A stretch of DNA of 64,000 nucleotides from Miscanthus floridulus (Eukaryota > Streptophyta > Magnoliopsida > Poales > Poaceae): contig NC_089581.1 in NCBI RefSeq assembly GCF_019320115.1, positions 67,732,166-67,796,165 of the forward strand, written 5' to 3'. Numbering within the stretch: position 1 is the first letter of the stretch; each line of letters begins with the position of its first letter. The notes under the pieces were generated by a model. The model saw only the letters and a list, made by a program, of their open reading frames with translations, was not told the DNA's origin and ran no database searches. Positions 9,121 to 19,639 of the stretch are shown here, one piece after another. A program made the position numbers and the translations under genes.

Positions 9121-11664
9121 AATATGGTACCTAGCAGCAATCTAGAAGTCAAATGAAGCTCAAATTTTTATAGCTGCTAGATAACTTAGTAAAGAACATC
9201 TCCACCAAATTTTGTGGTATTTGGATTTGTACTTTGGGAGATATGCTTATTTCTTTGAAGGGTACAAAATCTGTTAGAAAAGTGACAAATGTTGGATTGA
9301 TCTAGAGTCACTTTGATTGAAAGGTCCTCAAGTTGGAAACATGTTTATAAATGTTTGAGGTACCTAAGTTAGGTTTTGAGATGATCTAGAAGCATGACAA
9401 GATATGAGTACTAGGCCATTTGATTGTGGAGTGTACTTTGCACATATTCGGTAGTCAAATTAGAAGATCAAGATCAAACTCAAGATGAAGTTGAAGTTTA
9501 TGTTCTAATGACTTTTGGAAATCATTTGGTAGAAAAAAAAAGAACTTAAACAAGAAGAAATAAAAGGACTTAAAGAAGGAATCAAGGTTACTCATTAAGT
9601 TAAGTCCATCACTTAGATCAATCAATCAAATCATTTCATGTGAGTATCAAGAATGATTCTTGGAGAGAGGTCATTTCTCCCTAGTGTAGGGGCTTGCCAC
9701 CTATGTGTAGGTGAACCAAGTGTGGTACTTGGAAGGCTAACATGGAAATGGTGATCCAAGGAACATTTGAGATGCTTAGTTGAAGCAATCAAAAGGGTTG
9801 ATCAAGAAAAGCAAGCAACACCCAAAAGAGAGCTAATCATGATATTTCAAGTGGTATTCTCAAATTGATACTCTCATGCAAGCAAAGATCAAAAGATAAA
9901 GCAAGTCAACCACAACAAGAAAGTGCACTTGATCATAAGTGGTATTCATTTCATATAGGTGAAGAATGAAATTCAACATGGTATCTATTGGTCTTCACCA
10001 AGCTTATAATTGGACTTCACATTGCTATTGGAGTAATGAATTGGAATCTATGTGACTATCCTCTACTCCAACATAGCAAAGGTATCATTGTAATGTGCAT
10101 GATCATTTTATCCCTTACTAGTATGCGGTTAGTGCATATAGTACACGCTTCATAGGATCATGCATAACAAATGAAATGTTTAAATTCATAGCCTACCACT
10201 ATTGTTTGAATGATTACTTGATCTAGTGGTTAGTGCATGAATTTGTTCATGAGCTAGTGAACCCAAGTACTTGACTCAATTTAGATTGCTAACAAGTGAT
10301 AAGTACAACATTGGCAAGATAACCCTTGCAAGAGGTGTGAAGAAGCTTGTCATTGGTTCAAACCGGACTTGGAAGCTTAGGCAAATCATTTTAGTTCAAG
10401 TCAATCATAAAAGCTCATGATAGTGATAAGAGTACAAGCACAAGACAACAATGCAAATGGATATCTAGTTTGTATATTTCAAGTGGTATCTAGACTCATG
10501 TATTTCATCAAGATTTCATAAGTGATGTCTAGATCAACTCACAAGTAATATCCTATAAGTGGTACTAATGAAGATAGCAAATGTTCAAGAAATGGTCTTT
10601 ATTGATAAATCAAACAAGTGGTTCCATACTAGAAGATTCTTTCAAATGGTACTTCCTACAAGTGGTATCTATACATAGTAAACGATGGTTCCACAAGTGA
10701 TCCTCAACTTTAAGTGATCATCAAATGAAGAATGCATCCCTCACCTACACAAGATACAAGTGGTATAAGTTTCAAGTGGTATCTACAAGTAATGTCATTC
10801 CAACAAACAAGTGATGTCCATCAAAAATGCAAGATTCAAGCCTCAACCATCTACCCCAAACATAACCTTTGCATCAATGAGAAGCTCACCTTTTATGGAA
10901 ATTGATGACAAAGGGGGAGAGATTGTACAAAGATATGAAAGCTTGATTGAATGGGGGAGAGATTGTACAATGGGAGAGATAAGATATAAAAGAAATAGAG
11001 GTTGGACATGAACATGGACAAAGAGGGAGCAACATTGGAGAAAAGAGAAGGATCAAAATTCTTGGACAAAAAGAAGCACACAAGTAGGGGGAGCAAGCTC
11101 ATGAACTTTGATTGATTGCATTTGATATGTGAATATTCATGTGCTTGCTTGTATTGCATAAGCTTTTAAATTCAATATGCATGCTTGTATGGTGTATGCT
11201 AGTTATAGAACTTGAATGATGATTTAAAAACTAGCACGCATAGGATGATAGCTAGACACTTGGTATGCTTTTCAAGTAATGACTAGTACCTTGCTTTTAA
11301 TGTTGATCTCAGAAGGTATCTAGTGCTTTTATTTCCAAGTGATGTCTAGCTAACCATGGTGCTAAGGATGAACTTAAAGGTGCAACTCCGATTGGTACAC
11401 GCTTCAAAGGTTTATTCTATACACCTTAGCATCATTTTTGTAGTATTTACTCTCCCACATTTTTAATCTATGCATATGTGCGAACTTAAAGTCAAACACT
11501 CTAGCACATATGTAGGGGGAGTTAATACTACCATTTCGGGTTTGTGGTACTTGTCCAAAATCATTTTCACATGGTAAGATTGCTTGGGCAAGCATCATGA
11601 ATCCAAAAGAGCTTAATTTCCATATCTTTGTAGAGTTGTCATCAATTACCAAAAAGGGGGAGAT
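9121..11664 (+). other. Internal non-coding part of element G
   Basis: No gag or pol similarity is visible. The sequence is AT-rich and carries about eight copies of a CAAGTGGTATC-like word between 9848 and 10780, a trait also seen in the 3' non-coding part of F. Near 10910 and 10955 the phrase GGGGGAGAGATTGTACAA occurs twice, 45 bp apart. It ends at the polypurine tract 11651-11664. It looks like the 3' untranslated part of a SIRE-type element left after deletion of its coding region. Confidence 0.7.
11651..11664 (+). other. Polypurine tract of element G
   Basis: AAAAAGGGGGAGAT directly precedes the right LTR start TGAAAGG and would prime plus-strand synthesis. Confidence 0.75.
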
Positions 11665-14077
11665 TGAAAGGTCCTTGTTTGGTTTTGGTAATTGAGTGAC
11701 AACTTAGGTGGACTAATTGTGTTTATGTGAGATACACAGGTGATTAGTCCACATGTACATGTGTGTGAGCAACATATGCCATGAAGGTGAAAATGGCTTG
11801 GAGATGTTGCAAAGCTCACACATGTGATGATGAAGGAGCTTAAATGCACATGAGACATGACATTGAGTCATGTGATCAAGGTGGAGAAGATCAAGACAAG
11901 GCTTGGCTTGATGGACCGGTTGCAAGCATGAAGGGCAAGTCGAAGGCTTTGGTGTGATGGACCGTGTGGCGGTGAAGCTTGAGCAAGACTTGGCGCCGAT
12001 AGACGATGGCAACGCTGAAGAGCAAGTAAAGTCAAGATCGATGAACCAATATGATCACATGATGATATGAAGTGGATCATATCATTGTTGATCATGTTGG
12101 TGCATGTGTTGCATCGATATTAGAGGAGATAGAATGGAATGTGCAAGGCAAAGGTATAACCTAGGGCATTTTATTTCATCGGTCATAGGTGTGTAGAGAA
12201 GTTTATGACCGGGTTTAGGATAGATGGCCGTCCTATCAAGAGGGGTAAACTTGTTTGCATATCGGTCATCTAGTGCCACTCGAGTGATCTAACTTTGAAT
12301 CATCGCTAGGATCAAGTGGCGTGGCAAGTTGAGTGGCTAACCCTTTGGGAAATGATTGTGAAAAGCTAACACACATACACATGGTGGTGTATACTTGGTG
12401 GTGTTGGCACATTTGCAAAGGAGAAGAAGTTGGTGATGAAAACGAGTGAGTCGCGCTGGTTACAAAGTGACCGAACACGTCTAGTATTTGGCGGCGTACT
12501 CAGCGATCGGACGCATCTGGTTGCCACACCGGACGCGTCTGGTGTGAGTCAGAGAAAGCAGAGTTCGGCAGAGCAGTCGATCGGACGCTGGCAGCGTCCG
12601 ATCTAGTGTGACCGGACGCGTCCAGTTGACAGAGGATGCTTACTAGACTCGACCGGATGCTGAGGCTCAACGTTCAGTTGGTTCTTAACTGTCGTGTCCA
12701 ATCGGACCTGGGTGCTTACTGGACTCGACCAGACGCAGTGACTCAGCATCCAGTCATGTCTGCTTCTACGACCAGTGTGAGCGTTCGGTCGAACATGTCA
12801 GAGAGTCATTGTGGCAATGGCTAGATTGAATGGGATACATGGCGGTCAGGCGCTACCGAACATGTCCAGTATATCGACCGGACACGTTCGGTCTGCATGT
12901 CCGGTACGTCTGGTGCTGCGTCTGGTGCAGCGTCCGGTCGGCCCAAAAAAATGCCCAGTGAAGGGGTAACGGCTAGTTTAGCCCATGGGGCTATAAATAG
13001 AAGTGGCCTTCGGCCATGGCTGGTGCTGAGCACCTCGGGGGACTTTGTGTCCATGCTTGAGAGTGCTTAGGAGCCCTCCATCTCACACATACTTGATAGT
13101 GATCATTCGATTGTGTGAGTGAGCGATTCTAGTGCGATTGCATCGTGAGGTTGCATCGAGTGGCACTAGGTGATCGAGTTGCAAGCCGATGGTGCTTGTT
13201 ACTCTTGGAGGTTGCCACCTCCTAGATGGCTTGGTGGTGGTCTCTGTGGAAGCCCGCAAGAAGCTTGTGCGGCACTCCGGAGAAGAGCTTTGTGAGGGGC
13301 ATTGTGCTCACCCCGCGGGAGCCGTGAAGAGCAACTTTAGTAAAGCGTGTCATTGAGCTACCCTCACTTCTAGGGTAGGTTCTTGCGGCACCCGATGTGC
13401 GGGCTTAGCGGGTGATGCTAATTAGCCGCCAAACCACCAAGTGAGCGGTCAACACAACGGGGACTAGCGTGTTGGCAAACACGTGAACCTCAGGAGAAAA
13501 ATCACCGTGTCAACCTTGTTCTTCCCATTGGTTTGCATCCTCATTACACAAGCTTGGAATGACTTTCATATACATTGTGCTTGTGTAGTTGCTTTTGTAA
13601 TTAGTTAGCTTGTGTAGCTTGCTAGTTATCTTCTTGCTTGGGTAGCATAGAAGTAGCTCCCTTGCATGGCTAATTTGGTTTGTGTAACCTTGTTAGTCAC
13701 ATTGCTTAGTTTGTGTAGCTAAGTAATTGCGCTCTCTAATTTGGCATTAGTTGCCTTGTTATTGAGCATTGCTAGTGAGCATTAGGTGGGTTTGTGCTTT
13801 TGCTTACTAGCATGTGTAGGAGCTCTCTTGTTGCTTAAAGTACTAGTGGCATAGGTTTGTGTGACCTTGCTTATAGAATTGGTTAGGAGAGCTCTAGCTA
13901 GCCCAACACCTTTGTTGCTTGATTAGTATGTTTGCAAGGTGCTAGTGAACATAGATAGAGGGGTGTAGTCTTAGCTAGACCGATAGTTTTTAATTCCACA
14001 CTTGTTTCGGTTAGCCAACGTGATTAAGTTTTAAAAGGACTATTCACCACCCTCTAGTCGCCATCTCGACCCTTCCA
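11665..14077 (+). repeat. Right LTR of element G, 2413 bp
   Basis: Complete LTR from TGAAAGGTCC to CCCTTCCA. It holds the CGGACGCGTCC-type repeats (12470-12920), a TATA box at 12992 and an AT-rich 3' half with repeated GCTTGTGTAG-like phrases. Small open frames on both strands are not conserved genes. The same minus-strand frames appear in the left copy only because the LTRs are copies. Confidence 0.85.
12992..12999 (+). promoter_or_regulatory. TATA box of the G right LTR
   Basis: TATAAATA in the context GGGGCTATAAATAGAAG, after the CpG-rich repeats, where SIRE-type LTR promoters usually lie. Confidence 0.6.
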
Positions 14078-14938
14078 ACGTGCCAATGCCGATGTGTTTG
14101 CTTGGAAACCTGTAGACATGCCAGGGGTACCACGAGAGAAGATCGAGCACTCCTTGAATGTCTCACCGATCGCCAAACCGATCAAGCAGAAACTCCGCTA
14201 ATTCGCGCCAAACAAGAAGGAGGCCATTAGGGTAGAAATAAAATGGCTCCTACCTACCGGATTCATAAAAGAAGTGTATCATCCTAAGTGGTTAGCAAAC
14301 CCTATTCTCATTCAAAAAAAGAATAAAGAATGGAGAATGTGTGTTGATTACACTGATCTAAACAAACACTGCCCCAAAGAACCCTTCGGTCTGCCTTGGA
14401 TAGATCAGGTTGTAGACTCCACCGCCGGCTACGAACTGCTCCCCTTCCTCGACTATTACTCCAGCTATCAACAGATTTCCCTTAAGGAAGAAGACTAGAT
14501 CAAGACATCGTTCACTACGCCCTTTGGTGCGTACTACTACACCACCATGTCCTTTGGACTCAAGAACACCGGGGCAACATCAAGGCTTACATCGATGATG
14601 TGGTCATCAAGTCTAAGACCACCGACAATCTTATTGCCAACCTCGAGGAAACATTCACCAACCTAAAAAGATACCAATGGAAGCTGAACCCTTCAAAGTG
14701 CATCTTTGGAGTTTCATTCAGTATACTACTAGGCTACATCATCAGCACCCATGGCATCAAGCCCAACCCCAACAAGGTCTTCACCATCACCAACATGAAA
14801 CGTCCAACATGCGTTAAGGATATACAGAAGCTTACAGGCTGCATGGCTGCTTTAAGCCACTTCATATCATGCATCGACAAAAAGGGCTACTATTCTTCAA
14901 ACTCCTCAAGGCCTCTGAGCGCTTTTCCTGGTCGGTAG
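14078..14938 (+). pseudogene. Reverse transcriptase of element E (degenerate)
   Basis: The frame resumes after G with the conserved pre-RT block (ANADVFAWKP), then an IEHSLNVSPIAKPIKQ stretch, then WRMCVDYTDLNKHCPKEPF and a SYQQISLKEED stretch. A TAG at 14496-14498 replaces an expected Gln codon (EED-Q-IKTSF in the family). The catalytic motif YIDD is at 14588-14599. Between FGLKNTGAT and YIDD about 17 expected residues are missing with a frameshift, so the enzyme could not work even without the stops. The C-terminal thumb (LLGYIISTHGI) ends near 14938. Confidence 0.8.
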
Positions 14939-14939
14939 A

Positions 14940-15400
14940 GGTAGACACAGTTTTCAAGCAGCTCAAGTTGTTCCTAACAAAGCCTCTGATCATGACGGCG
15001 CCATGACCAAATGAAACTCTCCTGATCTACATCATCGCTACTTCTCATGTCATTAGCACGGCCACTGTGGTCGAACACAAGGAGGCTGGGCATGCCTATA
15101 AGGTGCAACGTCTAGTATACTTCATCGGTGAGATCCTTAACGAGCCCAAGACTCATTATCCTCAGGTCCAAAAGCTGCTATACGCCATCCTGATTACGTC
15201 GCGCAAGCTCTGCCACTACTTTGAGTATTACAAGATCATCGTGGTCACCGAGTTCCCTCTGGGGGACATTCTCTATAACAAAGAGGCCAATGGCCACATC
15301 ATCAAGTGGGTTCTTGAGCTTGGCACTTACTCCATCGAATCTAGAAGCAGGCCTACCATCAAGTCTCAGGCGCTTGCCGATTTCATCGCTGAGTGGACTG
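14940..15400 (+). pseudogene. RNase H of element E (degenerate)
   Basis: Follows RT and contains [20 protein letters not shown] and a [19 protein letters not shown] stretch. These match the RNase H and connection of Tat polymerases, which would degrade the RNA strand during reverse transcription. The frame from 15067 to 15663 is open. Upstream, frame changes and a stop near 15006 separate it from RT. Confidence 0.7.
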
Positions 15401-15891
15401 AGATTCAAGAGCCCATCGCCGCTACTTGCCCTGAGCACTGGGTGACATACTTTGATGGTGCTCTCAACATTAACAGTGCTAGTGCAGGCATTTTGTTCAT
15501 CACACCAACCAAGGATAAGCTTCGATATGTTCTCCGAATATATTTTTCGGCCTCCAACAACACCACCGAATATGAAGCATGTCTCCATGGACTCTGCATA
15601 GCTATTAAGCTTGGCGTTAAATGCATCATGGTATACAGGGATTCCGCGCTAGTCATCAACTAGCTCAATAAAGACTGGTCCTGCTCCAGTGAGAAGATGG
15701 ATGCATACTGCGCCGAAATCAGGAAGCTTGAAGGGAAGTTCTACGGTATCAAGTATCACCACGTGGTGCGAGATCAAAATCAGCTCATCGACCACCTATC
15801 CTTGTTAGGCTCCTCTCGCACCACAATTCCGCTGGGGGTCTTTGTTCAAGATCTTTTGGTGCCATCCATTAAGGAAGAGAAAGAAGTTTAG
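15400..15891 (+). pseudogene. Second, archaeal-type RNase H of element E
   Basis: A second RNase H follows the first, as is characteristic of Tat-lineage gypsy elements. Acidic motifs are visible: Asp in TYFDGALN, Glu in [10 protein letters not shown] and Asp in [14 protein letters not shown] at 15661-15663 sits where the family has Gln. The frame reopens at 15697-15891 with KLEGKFYGIKYHHVVRDQNQ, which corresponds to the C-terminal helix and linker. Confidence 0.75.
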
Positions 15892-17184
15892 GAAATTCCC
15901 CCCGCCAAGCAGCTAGTACTTACGGTACCTTCACCGGCCGCCGATTGGAGGGAACAGTTCATCAAGTACCTCACTAGTGTCGAAGTACCCACCGACAAGA
16001 CTAAAACCGAATGCCTAATTCATTGAAGCAAGCATTACGTGTTGGTGGACGACAACTTGATGAGGAAAAGTGCCAAGGAAGGGATACTACAGAAATGCAT
16101 CACCCAAGAAGAGGGAGTGATGCTACTTCTTGAAATTCACTCTGGATCCTATGGCAACCATGTAGCCTCAAGAAACCTAGTCGGCAAAGCTTTCCAAGCT
16201 AGTTTTTACTAGCCCATGGCCATCTCTGATGCAGAAGACCTCGTCCAACATTGTGAAGGATGCCACTTTTTCACCAAGCAAAGACACATGCTGGCACAAG
16301 AACTACAGACCATCCTAGCTTCCTGGCCCTTCACATGTTTGGCACTAGACATGATCGGGCCTTTCAAACCAGTGCCAGGTGGTTTCTGGTACATGTATGT
16401 CACCATCGACAAGTTCTCCAAGTGGATCAAGTATAAACCGCTCATCTCGGCTACTACAAAGAAAGTAGTCGAGCTCTTCGAAGATATCATCCATAGATTT
16501 GGTCTCCTGAACAGCATTATCACTGACCTCGGAACCACATTCACTGGTCATCATTTTTGGGACTTCTACGAAGACCGATGCATCTTTATCAAATACGTCT
16601 TTATTGCCCATCCTAGAGCCAACAGCCAGGTTGAAAGGGCTAACGGCATGATCCTTGATGCCCTCAAAAAGAGGCTATATCAGAAAGAAGAAAAGCATCT
16701 AGGTAGATGGCTCAAAGAGCTACCAGCTGTGGTCTAGGGATTGCACACTCAAGCTACTTACAGCACCAGTGTGTCTCCATATTTCTTGGTCTACGGCTCA
16801 GAAGCCATACTACCAGCGAACATTGACTTCTGAGCACCTAGGGTGCAAAATTATGATGAATAGCAAGCCATAGCTGTTCAGACAGAGGACATTGATCGGG
16901 CCGAGGAAGAATGCCTAATCACCTGCGTCCACACAGCCAAATATCTAGAAGGCTTGCGGAGGTACTACAACCACAACATCAAAGGTCATTCATTTGCTAT
17001 CGGCGACCTCGTTCTCCGTAGAAAACAAAAAACCGAAGGGATGCACAAGCTCTCCTCCCCATGGGAAGGGCCTTACATCATCAAAGAGGTTACCCAACCA
17101 GGGTCTTATTACCTATGTGACTTAGATAGAATCGATGTCCCCAACTCATGGCACATCGAGCACCTTATACGTTTCTATCCTTGA
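15892..17184 (+). pseudogene. Integrase of element E (degenerate)
   Basis: The zinc domain lies at about 16130-16262 (EIHSGSYGNHVASRNLVGKAF, then CEGC) and is broken by TAG at 16210-16212, where the family has Trp. The core is an open frame at 16216-16737: Asp in ALDMIGPF (16348-16350), Asp in ITDLGTTF (16525-16527) and Glu in NSQVERANG (16633-16635), with 35 residues between the last two. A TAG at 16735-16737 again replaces Trp. The C-terminal domain (16954-17184) contains SSPWEGPYIIKEVTQPGSYY and ends WHIEHLIRFYP, the normal end of Tat pol. Confidence 0.8.
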
Positions 17185-17921
17185 AATGCTCTAGATATGT
17201 ACTCTCCACTTTATGATGAATAAAAGCTTTGGTCTCCATAATTTGTCTCCATTTTTTCTCCATTACAATTTAATCTCCACTTACGGTCGCCGAGCTCTAA
17301 GCTACTCCTTAATGAACTCCAGTACGAGATTGCCATAACTGCTCTGCCACATTTCTCCAAATCTCCAACGTATTTCACCAAACAAGTTTCTCCAAATCTT
17401 CAACATATTTTGCCGAACAGGTTTCTCCAAATCACTGACCACGTTTCTCCAAATCTCCAACGTATTTCACCGAACAGGTTTCTCCAAATCGCCGACCACA
17501 TTTCTCCAAATCTCCAACATATTTTGCCAAACAAGTTTCTCCAAATAACCGACCACGTTTCTCCATATCTCTAAAATGTTTCGCCGACCACCGAGCAACA
17601 CACATTCTGTTCTATTCTCTATGGAGAAGACCCAGTCTCTGATCTCTCCCTACATGTGCTACGGGCTTCGCGCTCTACATTATGGGTGGTCGGCTATGGT
17701 TCTTTGGTCATGCTTGTTCCTCCTATACATGCACGGGCTCTGCACTCGACATTATGGACTATGGGCTAGCCAAAGCTGAGAGCTCAGTAAAGAACTAACT
17801 GCTCAGATGCCACTTATACTACGTTTATCTCCAAGTTATTTCGCTAACCGTCGAGCAGAACACGTTTTGCTCTACGCTCTATGGAGAAGAACCAGTCTCC
17901 GATCTCTCCCTACACGTGCTA
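17185..17921 (+). repeat. Post-pol spacer of element E with two kinds of tandem repeat
   Basis: From about 17350 to 17560 the phrase TTTCTCCAAATC recurs roughly every 22-35 bp, alternating with CCAACGTATTTCACC and CCGACCACG. From 17576 a 260-bp unit begins (GAGCAACACACATTCTG, then TCTATGGAGAAGA at 17617). It repeats from about 17836, with ATGGAGAAGA at 17621 and again at 17881. The second copy is cut by solo LTR H and continues at 23199-23350. No gene is visible. Confidence 0.75.
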
Positions 17922-19639
17922 TGTAACACCCTAGGTGTTTGTCACCAGTTAAGCAATGGGTTTGAGCTCAAACATGGCATGTTAAGTGGTGATGAAGGTG
18001 TCAAGATCAAATCTACAAGAGTGAGCTCCAACTTAAACTTGGGCAACACACCTTTGCTTGCATATTGGCCCTTTTCGGATATATACCTAAGTAATGTTGA
18101 AGGTGCTTCTTTAAAGTGCCTCACACCAATTTCCACCCACATGGATGATTGTAAAAGTTTCGTGAAGTTTGGAATCAAGAAGTCACATGAAATGACCAAT
18201 TATGCCCTTGCCTAAATTACTTTATTAGGTGAATGAGAGCATGTAATGACAAACAAACATTGTAACCTTGCTCAAACAACTCTACTTACACTCTTGAACA
18301 AAAGTTATGAAGGGTTCATGTTGAGCAAGTGGCCAAAAAATTCTCCAATAGATCAAAAAGGGTAATTTAAGCTTTATCGTGATGCTATTTTGACTTGGTT
18401 TGAACTATGGCTTAGAAGGTCTGCATGGCAGTGGAACCTAAACAAAAGTTGAATTTTTAGTAGAGTAGAACAAACTTTGTTTTTAGACCAAGAGCTAGAT
18501 CAGCTTGTAAGCAAGCCTAACCGAGCCCTCAAGTTGGAATCCATGGCTGTTTTTGGAGCTCGAAATTTGGCTGAGTCTAGGATGACTGAATTCATGATTT
18601 TAGTTTTCATGTACCCCACTTTGGAGCCTTGTATCTCTCCCATCAGGCCAAATTAGACTTTGATCCTTTAAACAAAGTTGGAGATCTAGCGTATCTTTAC
18701 AACTTTTGTTACTACATTTTGTGCCAGAACTAAACGGATTAGGAAATATGAAGGGGAGAAAATGGAGTTTCAGCTTGTATGTTTGAGGTGGTATTGGATT
18801 TCTTTCCTTCTTGATCAGCAGCAGCAGCAGCAAAGGCCGACTGCGCACAGGGTCTCTATGCCGCATGTCTCCCTTAGCTCACCTCGCTCGTGCATGCTCA
18901 CCACCTCGCCTCATGTGCATGAGTATAGACCCGAACTCCCCTGCCCTCTCCACTCTCTCCGTCTCCGTTTCCCTTCCCTCTCCTGCTCTCTCCAAGCCGG
19001 CACCATGCCACCCACCATGGCCGCCGCAGCCGAGCTCCACATAGCCATGGCCATAGAGCAATGTTTCCCTAGCCTCCACCAACAACTTTGTGACCATCTC
19101 CTCTCCCTCGCGCGCACCCTCGTCCGTGTTGGCGTTGCCGTGGCCGCTATCACCAGAACGGCTCTGGCCGCCTCCCTCAGCTACCGTGGCTAGGTAGCCG
19201 CAAGCCGCTGCGAGCCAAACCTAGACTAGGCGTGGCCGTGGCTAGCTGCTGCGAGGCCGCGTCGCCCCTCTGTGGCCGCCGACACCCCACCCCAGCCGAC
19301 CGAATTGGCCACCGGCTGGCCCGACGGCCTCCTCTGCTCCGACGCGGTTAAGAAGAAAAGCGAAGGACCATGGACATGAATTAGAAGAAGATGGAGGGTC
19401 TAAGTGTGAATCCATGACTCGGTTGAATAGTACCTAAAAGGATCTTTTTGTTCTAGTTTAATTTGACAAAACTGCAGGGTCCCCGATGCAAGATCTACAT
19501 CCCTTTTTCTTCCATTTATGCAGATTTGAATGATCAACTTTGAAAATTCGTAGCAATTAGTAGAACAATCGTAAAATAGTAAATGATGACATTTTGGAAT
19601 CCTTGTGAAGTTATCTATGCAGTAGATCTATAATATGGC

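Larger units (their letters stand above)
8032..14077 (+). mobile_element. Element G: non-autonomous SIRE-type copia LTR element
   Basis: G begins TGAAAGGTCCTTGTTTGG and ends CGACCCTTCCA. It is flanked by ACATG (8027-8031) and ACGTG (14078-14082), a 5-bp target duplication with one CpG-to-CpA change. Its left LTR is cut at 9120 and joined to internal sequence with no primer site. The internal part (9121-11664) shows no gag or pol. The right LTR (11665-14077, 2413 bp) is preceded by the purine tract AAAAAGGGGGAGAT. The LTR wording and the GGGGGAGA tract are typical of SIRE/Maximus copia families. It interrupts E between protease and RT. Confidence 0.85.

Noticed and set aside
8027..14082. G as two independent solo LTRs
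   Set aside because: The two LTR copies share one outer target duplication (ACATG/ACGTG), the second follows a polypurine tract, and E's frame resumes only after the right LTR.
18762..19193. 143-codon frame with a short CAG run (poly-Gln) that looks like a small plant protein
   Set aside because: It lies in the GC-rich island of solo LTR H, with no recognisable domain, and the reverse strand has equally long frames.
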